Source: Methyloversatilis discipulorum (GTDB lineage Bacteria > Pseudomonadota > Gammaproteobacteria > Burkholderiales > Rhodocyclaceae). From it: a stretch of DNA of 64,000 bases. Each line of letters begins with the position of its first letter. The first letter of the stretch is position 1. This document shows, one piece after another, positions 31,447 through 41,969 of this stretch. Under the pieces are notes generated by a model. The model was not told where the DNA came from. It did no database searches and was given only the letters and a program-made list of their open reading frames with translations. The DNA lies in contig NZ_JADMJL010000027.1 of assembly GCF_018780585.1 (NCBI RefSeq), positions 62,001 through 126,000 on the forward strand, in the 5' to 3' direction. Both the position numbers and the translations under genes were made by a program.

Positions 31447-31502
31447 TCGAAGTGCGGGGCGCGCCCCGCCTCTGTGTCGGCAGACCCCTGGAGGGAAGAA
31501 AA

Positions 31503-31853
31503 ATGATCACGAGCGAATACAGCGGCAACCTGGTGACGGTGACGGCCTTCGGCGAATTCACGCTGGCCGACTATCGGGAGTTCGAGGATCTGGTCAATTA
31601 CCGGATCAAGTTCGAAGGCGTCGTGAACCTGCTGATAGACCTGCGGCAGATGACCGACTTCACGCTCGACATGGCGCTCGAGGAACTGCGGTTCGCACGC
31701 GCGCACAGCCACGATTTCGGACGGGTCGCAGTGATCGCCGGCACGCCGTGGGTGGCGTGGACGGCCTGGCTGTCGCAGGTGTTCGTCGACGCCGACGTGA
31801 CCGTGTTCGACGACGAAGCGGCTGCGCGCGACTGGCTTGCGGAGACCGTCTGA
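31503..31853 (+). CDS. SpoIIAA-like (STAS/SEC14-type) protein
   Basis: 116 residues. VTVTAFGEFTLADYREFEDL and VNLLIDLRQMTDFTLD fit the SpoIIAA-like fold found as a single-domain protein in proteobacteria; FGRVAVIAGTPWVAW and VTVFDDEAAARDWL complete the pattern. GGAGGGAAGA is a strong ribosome-binding site. Soluble, role unknown. Followed after 3 nt by the sulfurtransferase. Confidence 0.83.
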   Translation: MITSEYSGNLVTVTAFGEFTLADYREFEDLVNYRIKFEGVVNLLIDLRQMTDFTLDMALEELRFARAHSHDFGRVAVIAGTPWVAWTAWLSQVFVDADVTVFDDEAAARDWLAETV

Positions 31854-31856
31854 ACG

Positions 31857-32690
31857 ATGAGTGTGCTCATTTCCGCGGCCGAACTGACCGCCTCGGCGGG
31901 CGATGCCCGCCTGGTCATCGTCGATTGCCGTCACGATCTTGCGCAGCCGGAATCCGGCGAGGCGGCGTGGCGCGAAGCGCACATCCCCGGCGCGCTGTTC
32001 ATGCATCTGGATCGCGACCTGTCGGCGCCGAAGACTGGCCGCAACGGTCGCCATCCGCTGCCGTCGCCACAGGATTTCGCTAGGCTGCTCGGGGCGCGCG
32101 GCATTTCGCCGGCGCACCGCGTGGTGGCCTATGACGACGCCGGCGGCATGTTTGCGGCCCGCCTGTGGTGGATGCTGCGCTGGGTCGGTCACCGCGACGC
32201 CGCGGTGCTCGATGGTGGCCTGAGCGCGTGGAAGGCGTTCGGCGGCGCGCTCGACACGACGGTGCGCGATCTGCCACCCACCGACTATCCGCTTGGCGCG
32301 GTCGAACCGACGCTGGACGCCGACGCCGTGCTCGCCAGTCTGCGCAGCGGCGGACGCCTGCTGGTCGATGCCCGCGCGCCCGACCGCTTCCGCGGCGAAA
32401 ACGAGACGCTGGACCCGGTCGGCGGCCATATTCCCGGTGCGGTGAACCGCTTCTTCAAGCTCAATATCGGCGACGACGGCCGCTTCAAGCCGGCAGACGT
32501 GCTGCGCGCAGAGTGGCGTGAACTGATCGGCGGCCGCGATCCGGCCTCGTTGATCATGCAGTGCGGCAGCGGCGTTACCGCCTGCCACAACCTGCTGGCG
32601 CTCGAAGTGGCCGGCCTGTCCGGGGCGCAGCTCTATCCCGGTTCGTGGAGCGAGTGGTGCAGCGATCCGGCGCGGCCGATGACGCGCTGA
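31857..32690 (+). CDS. sseA: Sulfurtransferase (thiosulfate/3-mercaptopyruvate type)
   Basis: 277-residue double-rhodanese protein. The catalytic Cys is C236 in CGSGVTAC, the loop form usually linked with mercaptopyruvate sulfurtransferase. VIVDCRHDLAQPESGEAAW and HIPGALFMHLDRDLSAP mark the first rhodanese domain. The DUF3253 gene overlaps its end. Confidence 0.9.
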   Translation: MSVLISAAELTASAGDARLVIVDCRHDLAQPESGEAAWREAHIPGALFMHLDRDLSAPKTGRNGRHPLPSPQDFARLLGARGISPAHRVVAYDDAGGMFAARLWWMLRWVGHRDAAVLDGGLSAWKAFGGALDTTVRDLPPTDYPLGAVEPTLDADAVLASLRSGGRLLVDARAPDRFRGENETLDPVGGHIPGAVNRFFKLNIGDDGRFKPADVLRAEWRELIGGRDPASLIMQCGSGVTACHNLLALEVAGLSGAQLYPGSWSEWCSDPARPMTR

Positions 32691-32956
32691 GCGACGACCG
32701 CGTCGCGGAAGTGCTGCTCGCACGGGTCGCCGGGCGTGCGCCCGGGCGCTCGATCTGTCCGTCCGAAGTCGCGCGCGTGCTGTCGCCCGACGACTGGCGT
32801 CCGCTGATGCCCAAGATCCGCGACGTCGCCCGCCGGCTGGCGCGTGAAGGTCGCGTCGTCGTCACCCAGGGCGGCGACGTGCGAGATCCGGATGCCGACT
32901 GGCGCGGGCCGATACGCATCGCTCAGCCGCCGCTCAGCGCGTCCGGCTCGATCTGA
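32657..32956 (+). CDS. DUF3253 protein
   Basis: 99 residues by the GTG at 32657, which overlaps sseA by 34 bases. ICPSEVARVLSPDDW with LMPKIRDVARRLAREGRV and RVVVTQGGDVRDPDADW fits DUF3253, a small winged-helix-like family of unknown role. The start is uncertain (another GTG at 32654). Its 3' end overlaps the convergent LysR gene by 34 bases. Confidence 0.78.
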   Translation: MQRSGAADDALSDDRVAEVLLARVAGRAPGRSICPSEVARVLSPDDWRPLMPKIRDVARRLAREGRVVVTQGGDVRDPDADWRGPIRIAQPPLSASGSI

Positions 32957-33849
32957 GCGAACTGTTCGCCGAGATGGTCGAGCAGGCGCCTGACCCGTAG
33001 CGGCATGTGCCGGCCGGCCGGCAGCATTGCGTGCAGCGGGAAATCCTCGCCGCGCCAGTCGGTCAGCAGTTCGACCAGGCGCCCGGCGTGCAGGTCGTCC
33101 ACCACGTCCAGCCGTGCCTTGGTGGCGATGCCCAGACCCTGCAGCACCCACTGGCGCACCAGTGCGCCGTCGTAGGCGAGCCGGTTGCCCTGCACGCGCA
33201 CGGTCGTGTCGACGCCACCCCGCTCGAAGCGCCAGGCCAGATGCGGGCGTCCGCTGCGATAGAGCGCGATGCAGTTGTGCCGCGCCAGGTCGGAGGGTTG
33301 CTGCGGCGCGCCGTGCCGAGCGATGTAGTCGGGTGAGGCCACCACCACTCGTCGCGTCACATGCAGCCGGCGAGCCACCAGTGACGAGTCCGGCAGTTCG
33401 CCGTAGCGCACCGCCAGATCGACCCGCTCGCGTACCAGATCCTGCAGCGTGTCCGACACATAGAGTGCCAGCCGCACGCCCGGGTGCTGTTCGATGAAGC
33501 TGTCCAGCATGGCCGACAGCGCGCCGCGGCCGAGGTCCGACGGTGCGGCGAGATGGATGTCGCCGGACAGCGTTTCGCGGCCTGCGCCGAGCAGTGCGCG
33601 CGCGTCGTCGATGTCGCCCAGTGCGCGCCGGGCGTGGTCGCGCAGCAGTTCGCCCTCGGCGGTCAGCCGCATCGATCGGGTCGAGCGCTCGACCAGCCGA
33701 GCGCCGAAGGCCGATTCGAGCCGCTTCAGCGCTGCGCTGGCAGCGGCCGGTGTCAGCTGCAACTGCCGTGCGGCGGCGCTGAGCGAGCCGGCGTCGGCGA
33801 TGCGTACGAACAGTTCGAGCTGGGAAAGCGTCAGATCACGCGGATTCAT
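32923..33849 (-). CDS. LysR-family transcriptional regulator
   Basis: 308 residues. N-terminal winged helix LSQLELFVRIADAGSLSAAA followed by LTPAAASAALKRLESAFG; the rest is the LysR effector domain. Divergent from the MDR oxidoreductase and OYE genes, which are its likely targets, with an inverted repeat in between at 33862-33878. Ligand unknown. Confidence 0.92.
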   Translation of the reverse strand: MNPRDLTLSQLELFVRIADAGSLSAAARQLQLTPAAASAALKRLESAFGARLVERSTRSMRLTAEGELLRDHARRALGDIDDARALLGAGRETLSGDIHLAAPSDLGRGALSAMLDSFIEQHPGVRLALYVSDTLQDLVRERVDLAVRYGELPDSSLVARRLHVTRRVVVASPDYIARHGAPQQPSDLARHNCIALYRSGRPHLAWRFERGGVDTTVRVQGNRLAYDGALVRQWVLQGLGIATKARLDVVDDLHAGRLVELLTDWRGEDFPLHAMLPAGRHMPLRVRRLLDHLGEQFAQIEPDALSGG

Positions 33850-33861
33850 GGCGGCTCGATT

Positions 33862-33878
33862 TTCAAGAATCGTTTGAA
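33862..33878. promoter_or_regulatory. Candidate LysR operator
   Basis: Perfect inverted repeat TTCAA-N7-TTGAA, 12 nt upstream of the LysR start in the divergent promoter region. Confidence 0.5.
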
Positions 33879-33958
33879 TATGTATTGAGTGCGGGCTGGA
33901 TTATCAATCGATCTGCCAGTCTGTAGCATGCCTCGACAAACTGGACAGGAGTTGCAGC

Positions 33959-34966
33959 ATGAAAGCCGTTGCATTCAGAGAAAATCTGCCGGTCGAGCGT
34001 GAGGACTGCCTGGTGGATGTCGAGCTCGCCCGGCCCGAGGCCCGCGGCCGCGATCTGCTCGTGCGCATCGAGGCGGTCGCGGTCAATCCGGTCGATACCA
34101 AGGTGCGTCGCTTCCACGCGCCGCCGGCCGACGGTGCCTGGCGCGTGCCCGGCTGGGACGCGGCCGGCGTGGTCGAGGCGGTGGGCGAGCAGGTCACGCG
34201 CTTTCGCCCGGGCGATCTCGTCTGGTACGCCGGTGACCTGACCCGACAGGGCAGCAACGCCGAGTTCCAGGCGGTGGATGAACGCCTGGTCGGTCGCATG
34301 CCATCCTCCCTCGGTTTTGCCGAGGCGGCCGCATTGCCGCTGACCGCGATCACCGCGTGGGAACTGCTGTTCGACCGGCTGCAACTGCGTGACGCTGAAG
34401 GCCGGTTGCTCATCGTCGGCGCTGCCGGTGGTGTCGGCTCGATCATGATCCAGCTTGCCCGGGTGCTGACCCGCACGACGGTGATCGCCACGGCGTCGCG
34501 CAGCGAGACCGCCGACTGGGTGACGCAGCTCGGTGCGCACCACGTGATCGATCACCGCCGTCCGCTCGCCGAAGCGCTGCGCGACGCCGGTATCGAATCG
34601 GTCACGCACGCGGCCAGCCTGACCCACACCGATCACCACTACCCGCAGATCGTCGAGGCGCTGGCGCCGCAGGGCCGTTTGGGCCTGATCGACGATCCGG
34701 CGCATCCGCTCGACGTGCTCGCACTGAAGCGCAAGAGCCTGTCGCTGCACTGGGAACTGATGTTCACGCGGTCGCTCTACCAGACCGACGACATGGCCGA
34801 GCAGGGTCGCCTGCTCGACGAGGTGGCCGACATGGTCGACGCCGGCCGCCTGCGCAGCACGCTGGGCGAGCATTTCGGTGTCATCAATGCCGCCAATCTG
34901 CGCCGCGCGCACGCCTTGCTGGAAAGCGGCCGCGCACGCGGAAAGATCGTGCTGCAGGGTTTCTGA
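33959..34966 (+). CDS. MDR-superfamily zinc-type alcohol dehydrogenase-like oxidoreductase
   Basis: 335 residues. GroES-like N-terminal domain (VNPVDTKVRRFHAPP, PGWDAAGVVEAVG) and Rossmann domain with NADPH loop IVGAAGGVGSIMIQLAR. The classical structural-zinc cysteines are absent, so it is a quinone oxidoreductase-like member and probably zinc-free. CAGGAG precedes the ATG. Followed by an old yellow enzyme, suggesting joint reduction of electrophilic enones or quinones. Confidence 0.9.
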   Translation: MKAVAFRENLPVEREDCLVDVELARPEARGRDLLVRIEAVAVNPVDTKVRRFHAPPADGAWRVPGWDAAGVVEAVGEQVTRFRPGDLVWYAGDLTRQGSNAEFQAVDERLVGRMPSSLGFAEAAALPLTAITAWELLFDRLQLRDAEGRLLIVGAAGGVGSIMIQLARVLTRTTVIATASRSETADWVTQLGAHHVIDHRRPLAEALRDAGIESVTHAASLTHTDHHYPQIVEALAPQGRLGLIDDPAHPLDVLALKRKSLSLHWELMFTRSLYQTDDMAEQGRLLDEVADMVDAGRLRSTLGEHFGVINAANLRRAHALLESGRARGKIVLQGF

Positions 34967-35031
34967 ACCTGTTTTCTTCCGGGGCGCTGCCCAGGTCGCG
35001 ACCCCAACCCCATCCATAAATGGAGAACCGA

Positions 35032-36120
35032 ATGACCACGCTGTTCGAACCGACCCGACTGGGTGACATCGCCCTCGCCAATCGCATCGTCATGGCGCCG
35101 CTGACGCGCAACCGCGCCCAGGCCGGCAATGTGCCGGGGCCGCTCACCGTCGAGTACTACCGCCAGCGCGCGAGTGCCGGCCTCATCATCGCCGAGGCGA
35201 CACAGATTTCGCCGATGGCGCAGGGCTATCTCGACACCCCGGGCATCCACTCGGCCGAGCAGGTCGCCGGCTGGCGCAAGGTGACGGATGCGGTGCATGC
35301 CGCGGGCGGTCGCATCGTGCTGCAGCTGTGGCACGTCGGACGCATTTCGCATACCTCGCTGTTGCCGAGCGGTGCGGCGCCGGTGTCCTCGACCGCGCGT
35401 CGGCCCAATGCGCAGACCTACACGAAGGAGGGTTTCGTGCCGGTGTCCGAACCCCGGGCGCTGCGTGACGACGAACTGCCGGGCATCGTCGACGACTACC
35501 GTCGCGCCGCGCGCAATGCGATCGACGCCGGTTTCGACGGCGTCGAGGTGCACGCCGCCAACAACTACCTGCTGGACCAGTTCATGCGCGACAGCGTGAA
35601 TGACCGCAGCGGTCCCTATGGCGGTTCCATCGACAACCGCATCCGCCTGGTCGTCGAGGTGATGCAGGCGGTGGCGGCGGAAATCGGTGCGGCGCGCACC
35701 GGCATCCGTCTGTCGCCAATCACCACCTTCAGCGACACGGCGCGCGACAGCCATCCGCAGGCGCTGTACGGCCGCCTGGTCGAAGTGCTAGCGCCGCTGG
35801 GCCTGGCTTTCGTACACATGATCGAGGGCGAGACCGGCGGTCCGCGCGAACCGGCGGATCTGGCGCAGCCTTTCGACTACGACGCGCTGAAGAAGGCTTT
35901 CGGCGGTGGCTGGATCGTGAACAACGGCTTCGATCGCGCCAGTGCGGAGGCGAAGGTGGCCGCGGGCGCGGCCGACGCGATCGCCTTCGGCAAGCCTTTC
36001 ATCTCGAATCCGGATCTGGTGCGCCGGCTGCGCGACAACGCGCCGCTGAATCCGCTGCGCGCCGAGCTGATGTACGGCGGCGGCGCCGAGGGCTACACCG
36101 ACTACCCGGCGCTCGCCTGA
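35032..36120 (+). CDS. Alkene reductase, old yellow enzyme family
   Basis: 362-residue FMN TIM-barrel that reduces activated C=C bonds with NADPH (NemA/xenobiotic reductase relatives). LFEPTRLGDIALANRIVMAP at the start, QLWHVGRISH, the substrate-binding EVHAANNYLLDQFMRD, and the FMN phosphate-site region ADAIAFGKPFISNPDLV. The ATG at 35032 has GGAG nine bases upstream. Confidence 0.94.
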   Translation: MTTLFEPTRLGDIALANRIVMAPLTRNRAQAGNVPGPLTVEYYRQRASAGLIIAEATQISPMAQGYLDTPGIHSAEQVAGWRKVTDAVHAAGGRIVLQLWHVGRISHTSLLPSGAAPVSSTARRPNAQTYTKEGFVPVSEPRALRDDELPGIVDDYRRAARNAIDAGFDGVEVHAANNYLLDQFMRDSVNDRSGPYGGSIDNRIRLVVEVMQAVAAEIGAARTGIRLSPITTFSDTARDSHPQALYGRLVEVLAPLGLAFVHMIEGETGGPREPADLAQPFDYDALKKAFGGGWIVNNGFDRASAEAKVAAGAADAIAFGKPFISNPDLVRRLRDNAPLNPLRAELMYGGGAEGYTDYPALA

Positions 36121-36132
36121 CGCCGTTTCAGG

Positions 36133-36543
36133 CTAATCGTCGCCGGCCGGTTCGGGCCGCGTCCACAGCCAGCTGGCGACGACGATGAGGATGAGCCACA
36201 CGCTGCCGCGCACCCAGGGCGGCACCGGGCTGAACCACAGCGTGGTGGCGCTGAACAGCATCATCACGCTGGCCAGCCACTTGGCGCGACGCGGCACTGC
36301 GCCGTGCGTGCGCCAGTGGATGATGTGTGGTCCGTACGTCGGATGGGCGAGCAGCTTCGCCTCCAGCGCCGGCCAGCCACGGCCGGCGGCCCAGGCGGCG
36401 AGCAGCAAGAAGGGCACGGTCGGCAGTACGGGCAGGAAGGCGCCAATGACGCCCAACAGTACCGACACCGCGGCGAGCAGCCGCCACAGCATCTGACGGG
36501 TCCAGTGGATCAAGACGGGCAGGGCGTGATGCGAAAGCCGCAT
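36133..36543 (-). CDS. DUF454 (YbaN-type) membrane protein
   Basis: 136 residues with a membrane-embedded core: LAAVSVLLGVIGAFLPVLPT followed by PFLLLAAWAAGRGWP and a C-terminal pair of helices. The GxFLPxLPTVPFLLLAAWA block is the family signature. Inner-membrane, function unknown. Confidence 0.88.
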   Translation of the reverse strand: MRLSHHALPVLIHWTRQMLWRLLAAVSVLLGVIGAFLPVLPTVPFLLLAAWAAGRGWPALEAKLLAHPTYGPHIIHWRTHGAVPRRAKWLASVMMLFSATTLWFSPVPPWVRGSVWLILIVVASWLWTRPEPAGDD

Positions 36544-36657
36544 TGTGCCGCAGGCCGGCGCGCGGCGCAGGCCGCAAGTCAGTCCATGAGGTGGGCCGGC
36601 CGGGATGCTCGCGGGAACGTCCGTGCTTCAGGGCAGGGCGCGGCGATCCACGCCGCA

Positions 36658-36680
36658 ATCGCGAGCAAGCTCTCTCCCAC
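36658..36680 (+). repeat. REP-like palindromic element
   Basis: GCGAGCAAGCTCTCTCCCAC (36661-36680), preceded by ATC, differs at one base from a REP motif well known in Pseudomonas and other proteobacteria. GAGC-AA-GCTC forms its core stem. It sits in the 243-nt gap between DUF454 and DUF2126, which otherwise holds nothing I can identify. I found no second copy in the window. Confidence 0.5.
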
Positions 36681-36786
36681 GGAACCGACGACTGCGCCTG
36701 AGTTGTTGCAGGCGCCGGTCCTGAGCGGGCCTTGCCGGTGGGCGGTTCTGTGAAAAGTTATGGGGCCGTAATGCGGACGCTTCCCT

Positions 36787-39700
36787 TCATCGCCTGAGAT
36801 CCAGCGTGAACGGGAAGTTCGGGTTGCGTTCCTCGGGCGGGGCGGACACCTGGCCCGGCGTGTGGCCCATGGCGAAAAAGCGCGCCAGCCGGCGGCCTTC
36901 CGCTTCGTAGGAATTAACCGGGAAGGTTTCGAAATTGCGGCCGCCCGGGTGGGCGACGTGGTACTGGCAGCCGCCCATCGAACGCTTCATCCAGTCGTCC
37001 ACAAGGTCGAACACCAGTGGGCTGTGCGGCGGAATGGTCGGGTGCAGGCAGGTCGCCGGCTGCCATGCGCGGTAGCGCACGCCGGCGACGAATTCGCCGA
37101 CGCGCCCGGTGGGCTGAAGCGGAATGCGCCGGCCATTTACCGCCAGCACGTGGCGGTCGTCCACCAGCCCCTGCACCTTCACCTGCAGCCGCTCGACCGA
37201 GGAGTCGACATAGCGCACGGTGCCGCCGGGTGCGCCTTCCTCGCCCATCACGTGCCACGGTTCGAGCGCACTGCGCAGTTCGACCTGCACATTGCGCGCG
37301 GCGAAGGCACCCATCTTCGGGAAACGGAACTCGAAGTGCGGCGCGAACCAGTCAAGCTCCATCGTGTAGCCGAAGCTGCGCAGCTCGTCGACGACGTCGC
37401 GCAGATCGTCCCAGACGAAGTGCGGCAGCATGTAGCGGTCGTGCAGTTCGGTGCCCCAGCGCTTCAGGCGCGCCGGCTGGTAGGGCTGCTGCCAGAAGCG
37501 GGCGATCAGCGCGCGCAGCAGCAGCTGCTGGGTCAGGCTCATGCGCGCGTGCGGCGGCATTTCGAAGGCGCGCATTTCGAGCAGGCCGAGGCGGCCGGTC
37601 GGGCCATCCGGCGAGAACAGCTTGTCGATGCAGAACTCGGTGCGGTGCGTGTTGCCGGTCGAATCGACCAGCAGATTGCGCAGGATGCGGTCGATCAGCC
37701 AAGGCGGTGTATAGCCCATGTCGCGCGTGCGGCGCTCGATTTCGGCGAAGGCGATCTCGATCTCGTACACCGCGTCGTTGCGCGCCTCGTCGATGCGCGG
37801 GGCCTGGCTGGTCGGGCCGATGAACAGGCCGGAGAACAGGTAGGACAGGGATGGATGGTTGTGCCAGTAGCTGATCAGGCTGCGCAGCAGGTCGGGTCGG
37901 CGCAGGAAGGGCGAGTCGGACACGGTCGCGCCGCCGAGCACGAAGTGGTTGCCGCCGCCGGTGCCGCTGTGGCGGCCGTCGATCATGAACTTTTCCGTGC
38001 CGAGCCGGGTTTCGTGCGCCGCTTCGTACAGGAAGGTGGTGCCGGCCACCATGTCGTCCCATGAGTGGTAGGGCTGGATGTTCACCTCCAGCACGCCGGG
38101 GTCGGGGGTGATGCGCAGCACTTCGAGGCGGGCGTCGCGCGGCGGCTCGTAACCTTCGAGCACGACCGGGTGGCCGCAGTCGGCAGCGGTCGCCTCGATC
38201 GCGGTCACCAGCTCGAGGTAATCCTCCAGTGCCGTCAGCGGCGGCATGAACAGGTACATGACGCCGTGGCGCACCTGCGCACACAGTGCGGTGCGGGTGA
38301 TCCAGGCGGCGGACTCGAAGGCGTCGGGGCGGCGGTCGGTGGAGGGCGCCACCGGGCTGCCGCTGTCCGGCAGGGCATAGCCCAGACGTTGCGCGCGGTC
38401 GCCGGTCAGGCCGGCGAGCGGCGTCTGCATGCGCCAGGCGATGTCGCGCCATTGCGGCAGTGCGGTCTGCGGTGCCATCGGGTCGGCGGCATGCACCCAG
38501 GGGTAGTCGGTGGCGGCGACCCACGGTTGGGAGTCCAGCGGCAGCCGATAGCCGAGCGGCGAATCGCCCGGAACCAGATAGCAGCGCTCGGTGCGCAGGA
38601 ACCACGGACCGCTCTGCCAGGCGTCGCCGGCCGGCGTACGTGCCAGCGGCAGCACGTGGCCGACCACGCTGTCCAGGCCCTGGTCGAACACACGGCGCAT
38701 GCGCTCGCGTTCGAGCGGATCGTCCAGCCGGGCGTCGAAGGGATCGACGTTCACTGGCAGCTTGCGCTCGCGCCACAGGTAGTACCAGACATCCTCGTAG
38801 GCCGGGAAGGCGTGCTTGCCGTCGATGCCGAGGCGGGCCGCCAGTACGTTGAGGAAGCGCGCCGCGTCGCCTTCGGTCAGTGCGTAATCGACGGATTCGT
38901 CGGCGAACAGGCCGGAATCCGTCCAGATCTGTTCGCCGTCGCGGCGCCAGAAGCAGCTGAGCGACCAGCGCGGCAGCTGTTCGCCCGGATACCACTTGCC
39001 CTGACCGTAGTGCAACAGACCGCCCGGCGCGTAGCGCGCCTTCAGCTTGGCCAGCAGTTCGGCGCCAAGCAGGCGTTTTGTCGGCTTTTCCGGCGGCGAG
39101 TCGGCGGTGGTGTTCCATTCGGCGCCGTCGCGGTCATCCACCGACACGAAGGTGGGCTCGCCGCCCATGGTCAGTCGCACGTCGTGCAGCTTGAGATCGG
39201 CGTCGATGCGGTGGCCCAGCGTTTCGATCCGCGACCACTGCGCGTCGCTGTAGGGCTTGGTCACGCGCGGTGCTTCCCACACGCGCTCGACCTTCATGTG
39301 GTGTTCGAACTCCGACTCGCACTTCTCGCTGAAGCCGCTGACCGGCGCGGCCGACGACGGTTCGGGCGAACAGGCGAGCGGAATGTGGCCTTCGCCGGCG
39401 AACAGGCCGGAAGTCGGGTCCAGTCCGATCCAGCCGGCGCCCGGCAGATACACCTCGCACCACGCGTGCAGATCGGTGAAATCCTTCTCCGGGCCGCTCG
39501 GGCCGTCCAGCGATTTCACGTCCGGCGTCAGCTGTATCAGGTAGCCGGACACGAAGCGCGCAGCCAGGCCGATGTGGCGCAGCACCTGCACCAGCGCCCA
39601 GGCCGAGTCGCGGCAGGAGCCGCTGGCCTTCTGCAGCGTTTCCTCCGGCGTCTGCACGCCAGGCTCCATGCGGATGAGGTAGCGGATGTCGTTCTGCATC

Positions 39701-40173
39701 TGCTGGTTCAGCGCGACCAGGAAGTCCACGCTGGCACGCCCGCCGTTGCACAGCGCCCGCGCGTTATCGACCCAGCGCGAGAACTTGGGCGCGTTGTCGC
39801 GGCCGAGCGGCAGTTTCACCAGATAGGGCGTCAGTTCGTGCGTCTGCTCTTCGCTGTAGCCGAATGGAATCTTTTCCGCTTCCGGTTCGAGGAAGAAATC
39901 GAAGGGGTTGATGACCGACATTTCGGCCACCAGGTCGATCTCGATGCGCAGTTCGCGCGTGCGCTCCGGGAACACGATGCGGGCGAGATAGTTCGACTGC
40001 GGGTCCTGCTGCCAGTTGATGAAGTGCTCGCCCGGCGTCGCCTTCAGCGAGTAGGACAGGATGGGTGTGCGCGCGTGCGGCGCCGGACGCAGTCTGACCA
40101 CCTGCGGGCTGAGCATGACCGGACGGTCGTAGCGGTAGTGGGTGACGTGGTTCAGCGCGACGTGGATGGACAC
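36787..40173 (-). CDS. Transglutaminase-like / DUF2126 protein
   Basis: 1128-residue protein. N-terminal transglutaminase: SIHVALNHVTHYRYDRPV, catalytic Cys in SGSCRDSAWALVQVLRH, His in DLHAWCEVYLPG, Asp in GWIGLDPTSG. The remaining ~800 residues are the DUF2126 region, including TGGGNHFVLGGATVSDSPFLRRPD. GTG at 40173 (MSIHVALNH) with GGAG before it is preferred over ATG 40191. Such proteins usually lie beside alpha-E and ATP-grasp genes for a peptide-ligase-like system; none flank it here. Confidence 0.9.
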   Translation of the reverse strand: MSIHVALNHVTHYRYDRPVMLSPQVVRLRPAPHARTPILSYSLKATPGEHFINWQQDPQSNYLARIVFPERTRELRIEIDLVAEMSVINPFDFFLEPEAEKIPFGYSEEQTHELTPYLVKLPLGRDNAPKFSRWVDNARALCNGGRASVDFLVALNQQMQNDIRYLIRMEPGVQTPEETLQKASGSCRDSAWALVQVLRHIGLAARFVSGYLIQLTPDVKSLDGPSGPEKDFTDLHAWCEVYLPGAGWIGLDPTSGLFAGEGHIPLACSPEPSSAAPVSGFSEKCESEFEHHMKVERVWEAPRVTKPYSDAQWSRIETLGHRIDADLKLHDVRLTMGGEPTFVSVDDRDGAEWNTTADSPPEKPTKRLLGAELLAKLKARYAPGGLLHYGQGKWYPGEQLPRWSLSCFWRRDGEQIWTDSGLFADESVDYALTEGDAARFLNVLAARLGIDGKHAFPAYEDVWYYLWRERKLPVNVDPFDARLDDPLERERMRRVFDQGLDSVVGHVLPLARTPAGDAWQSGPWFLRTERCYLVPGDSPLGYRLPLDSQPWVAATDYPWVHAADPMAPQTALPQWRDIAWRMQTPLAGLTGDRAQRLGYALPDSGSPVAPSTDRRPDAFESAAWITRTALCAQVRHGVMYLFMPPLTALEDYLELVTAIEATAADCGHPVVLEGYEPPRDARLEVLRITPDPGVLEVNIQPYHSWDDMVAGTTFLYEAAHETRLGTEKFMIDGRHSGTGGGNHFVLGGATVSDSPFLRRPDLLRSLISYWHNHPSLSYLFSGLFIGPTSQAPRIDEARNDAVYEIEIAFAEIERRTRDMGYTPPWLIDRILRNLLVDSTGNTHRTEFCIDKLFSPDGPTGRLGLLEMRAFEMPPHARMSLTQQLLLRALIARFWQQPYQPARLKRWGTELHDRYMLPHFVWDDLRDVVDELRSFGYTMELDWFAPHFEFRFPKMGAFAARNVQVELRSALEPWHVMGEEGAPGGTVRYVDSSVERLQVKVQGLVDDRHVLAVNGRRIPLQPTGRVGEFVAGVRYRAWQPATCLHPTIPPHSPLVFDLVDDWMKRSMGGCQYHVAHPGGRNFETFPVNSYEAEGRRLARFFAMGHTPGQVSAPPEERNPNFPFTLDLRR

Positions 40174-40340
40174 GGAGGACTCCGGTTGCATGCTGGAAAG
40201 GGGTTGGTGGCTTCAAGCAATTAGTGTGCGCAAGCCAAGTGCATGATTTTCAGACGGTTTTGTTTCAGCGTCCTTCCGAGCTTGGGGCGGCCGGCGTGTG
40301 TGCGCACCGGCACTGTGCATCAGTGGAAAGTCCGTCATCG

Positions 40341-41870
<1,530 letters not shown>

Positions 41871-41883
41871 GGTTCTAATGACC
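41871..41883. promoter_or_regulatory. NorR binding site 1
   Basis: GGT-TCTAATG-ACC, matching the GGT-N7-ACC core. It abuts the norR start codon. Confidence 0.8.
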
Positions 41884-41890
41884 CTTTAAG

Positions 41891-41903
41891 GGTTTTTAAT
41901 ACC
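41891..41903. promoter_or_regulatory. NorR binding site 2
   Basis: GGT-TTTTAAT-ACC, exact GGT-N7-ACC match, 20 nt centre-to-centre from site 1. Confidence 0.82.
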
Positions 41904-41915
41904 TCACTTGGTGAG

Positions 41916-41928
41916 GGTCGAAAATACC
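41916..41928. promoter_or_regulatory. NorR binding site 3
   Basis: GGT-CGAAAAT-ACC, exact GGT-N7-ACC match. The three sites are the upstream activating sequence of the sigma-54 promoter at 41970. Confidence 0.82.
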
Positions 41929-41969
41929 TTAATTTTCGCAGCTTGTTGATTTCATTTGATCGATTCACA

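Noticed and set aside
38065..40224. 719-codon plus-strand frame
   Set aside because: Antisense shadow of the transglutaminase/DUF2126 gene; no recognisable domain.
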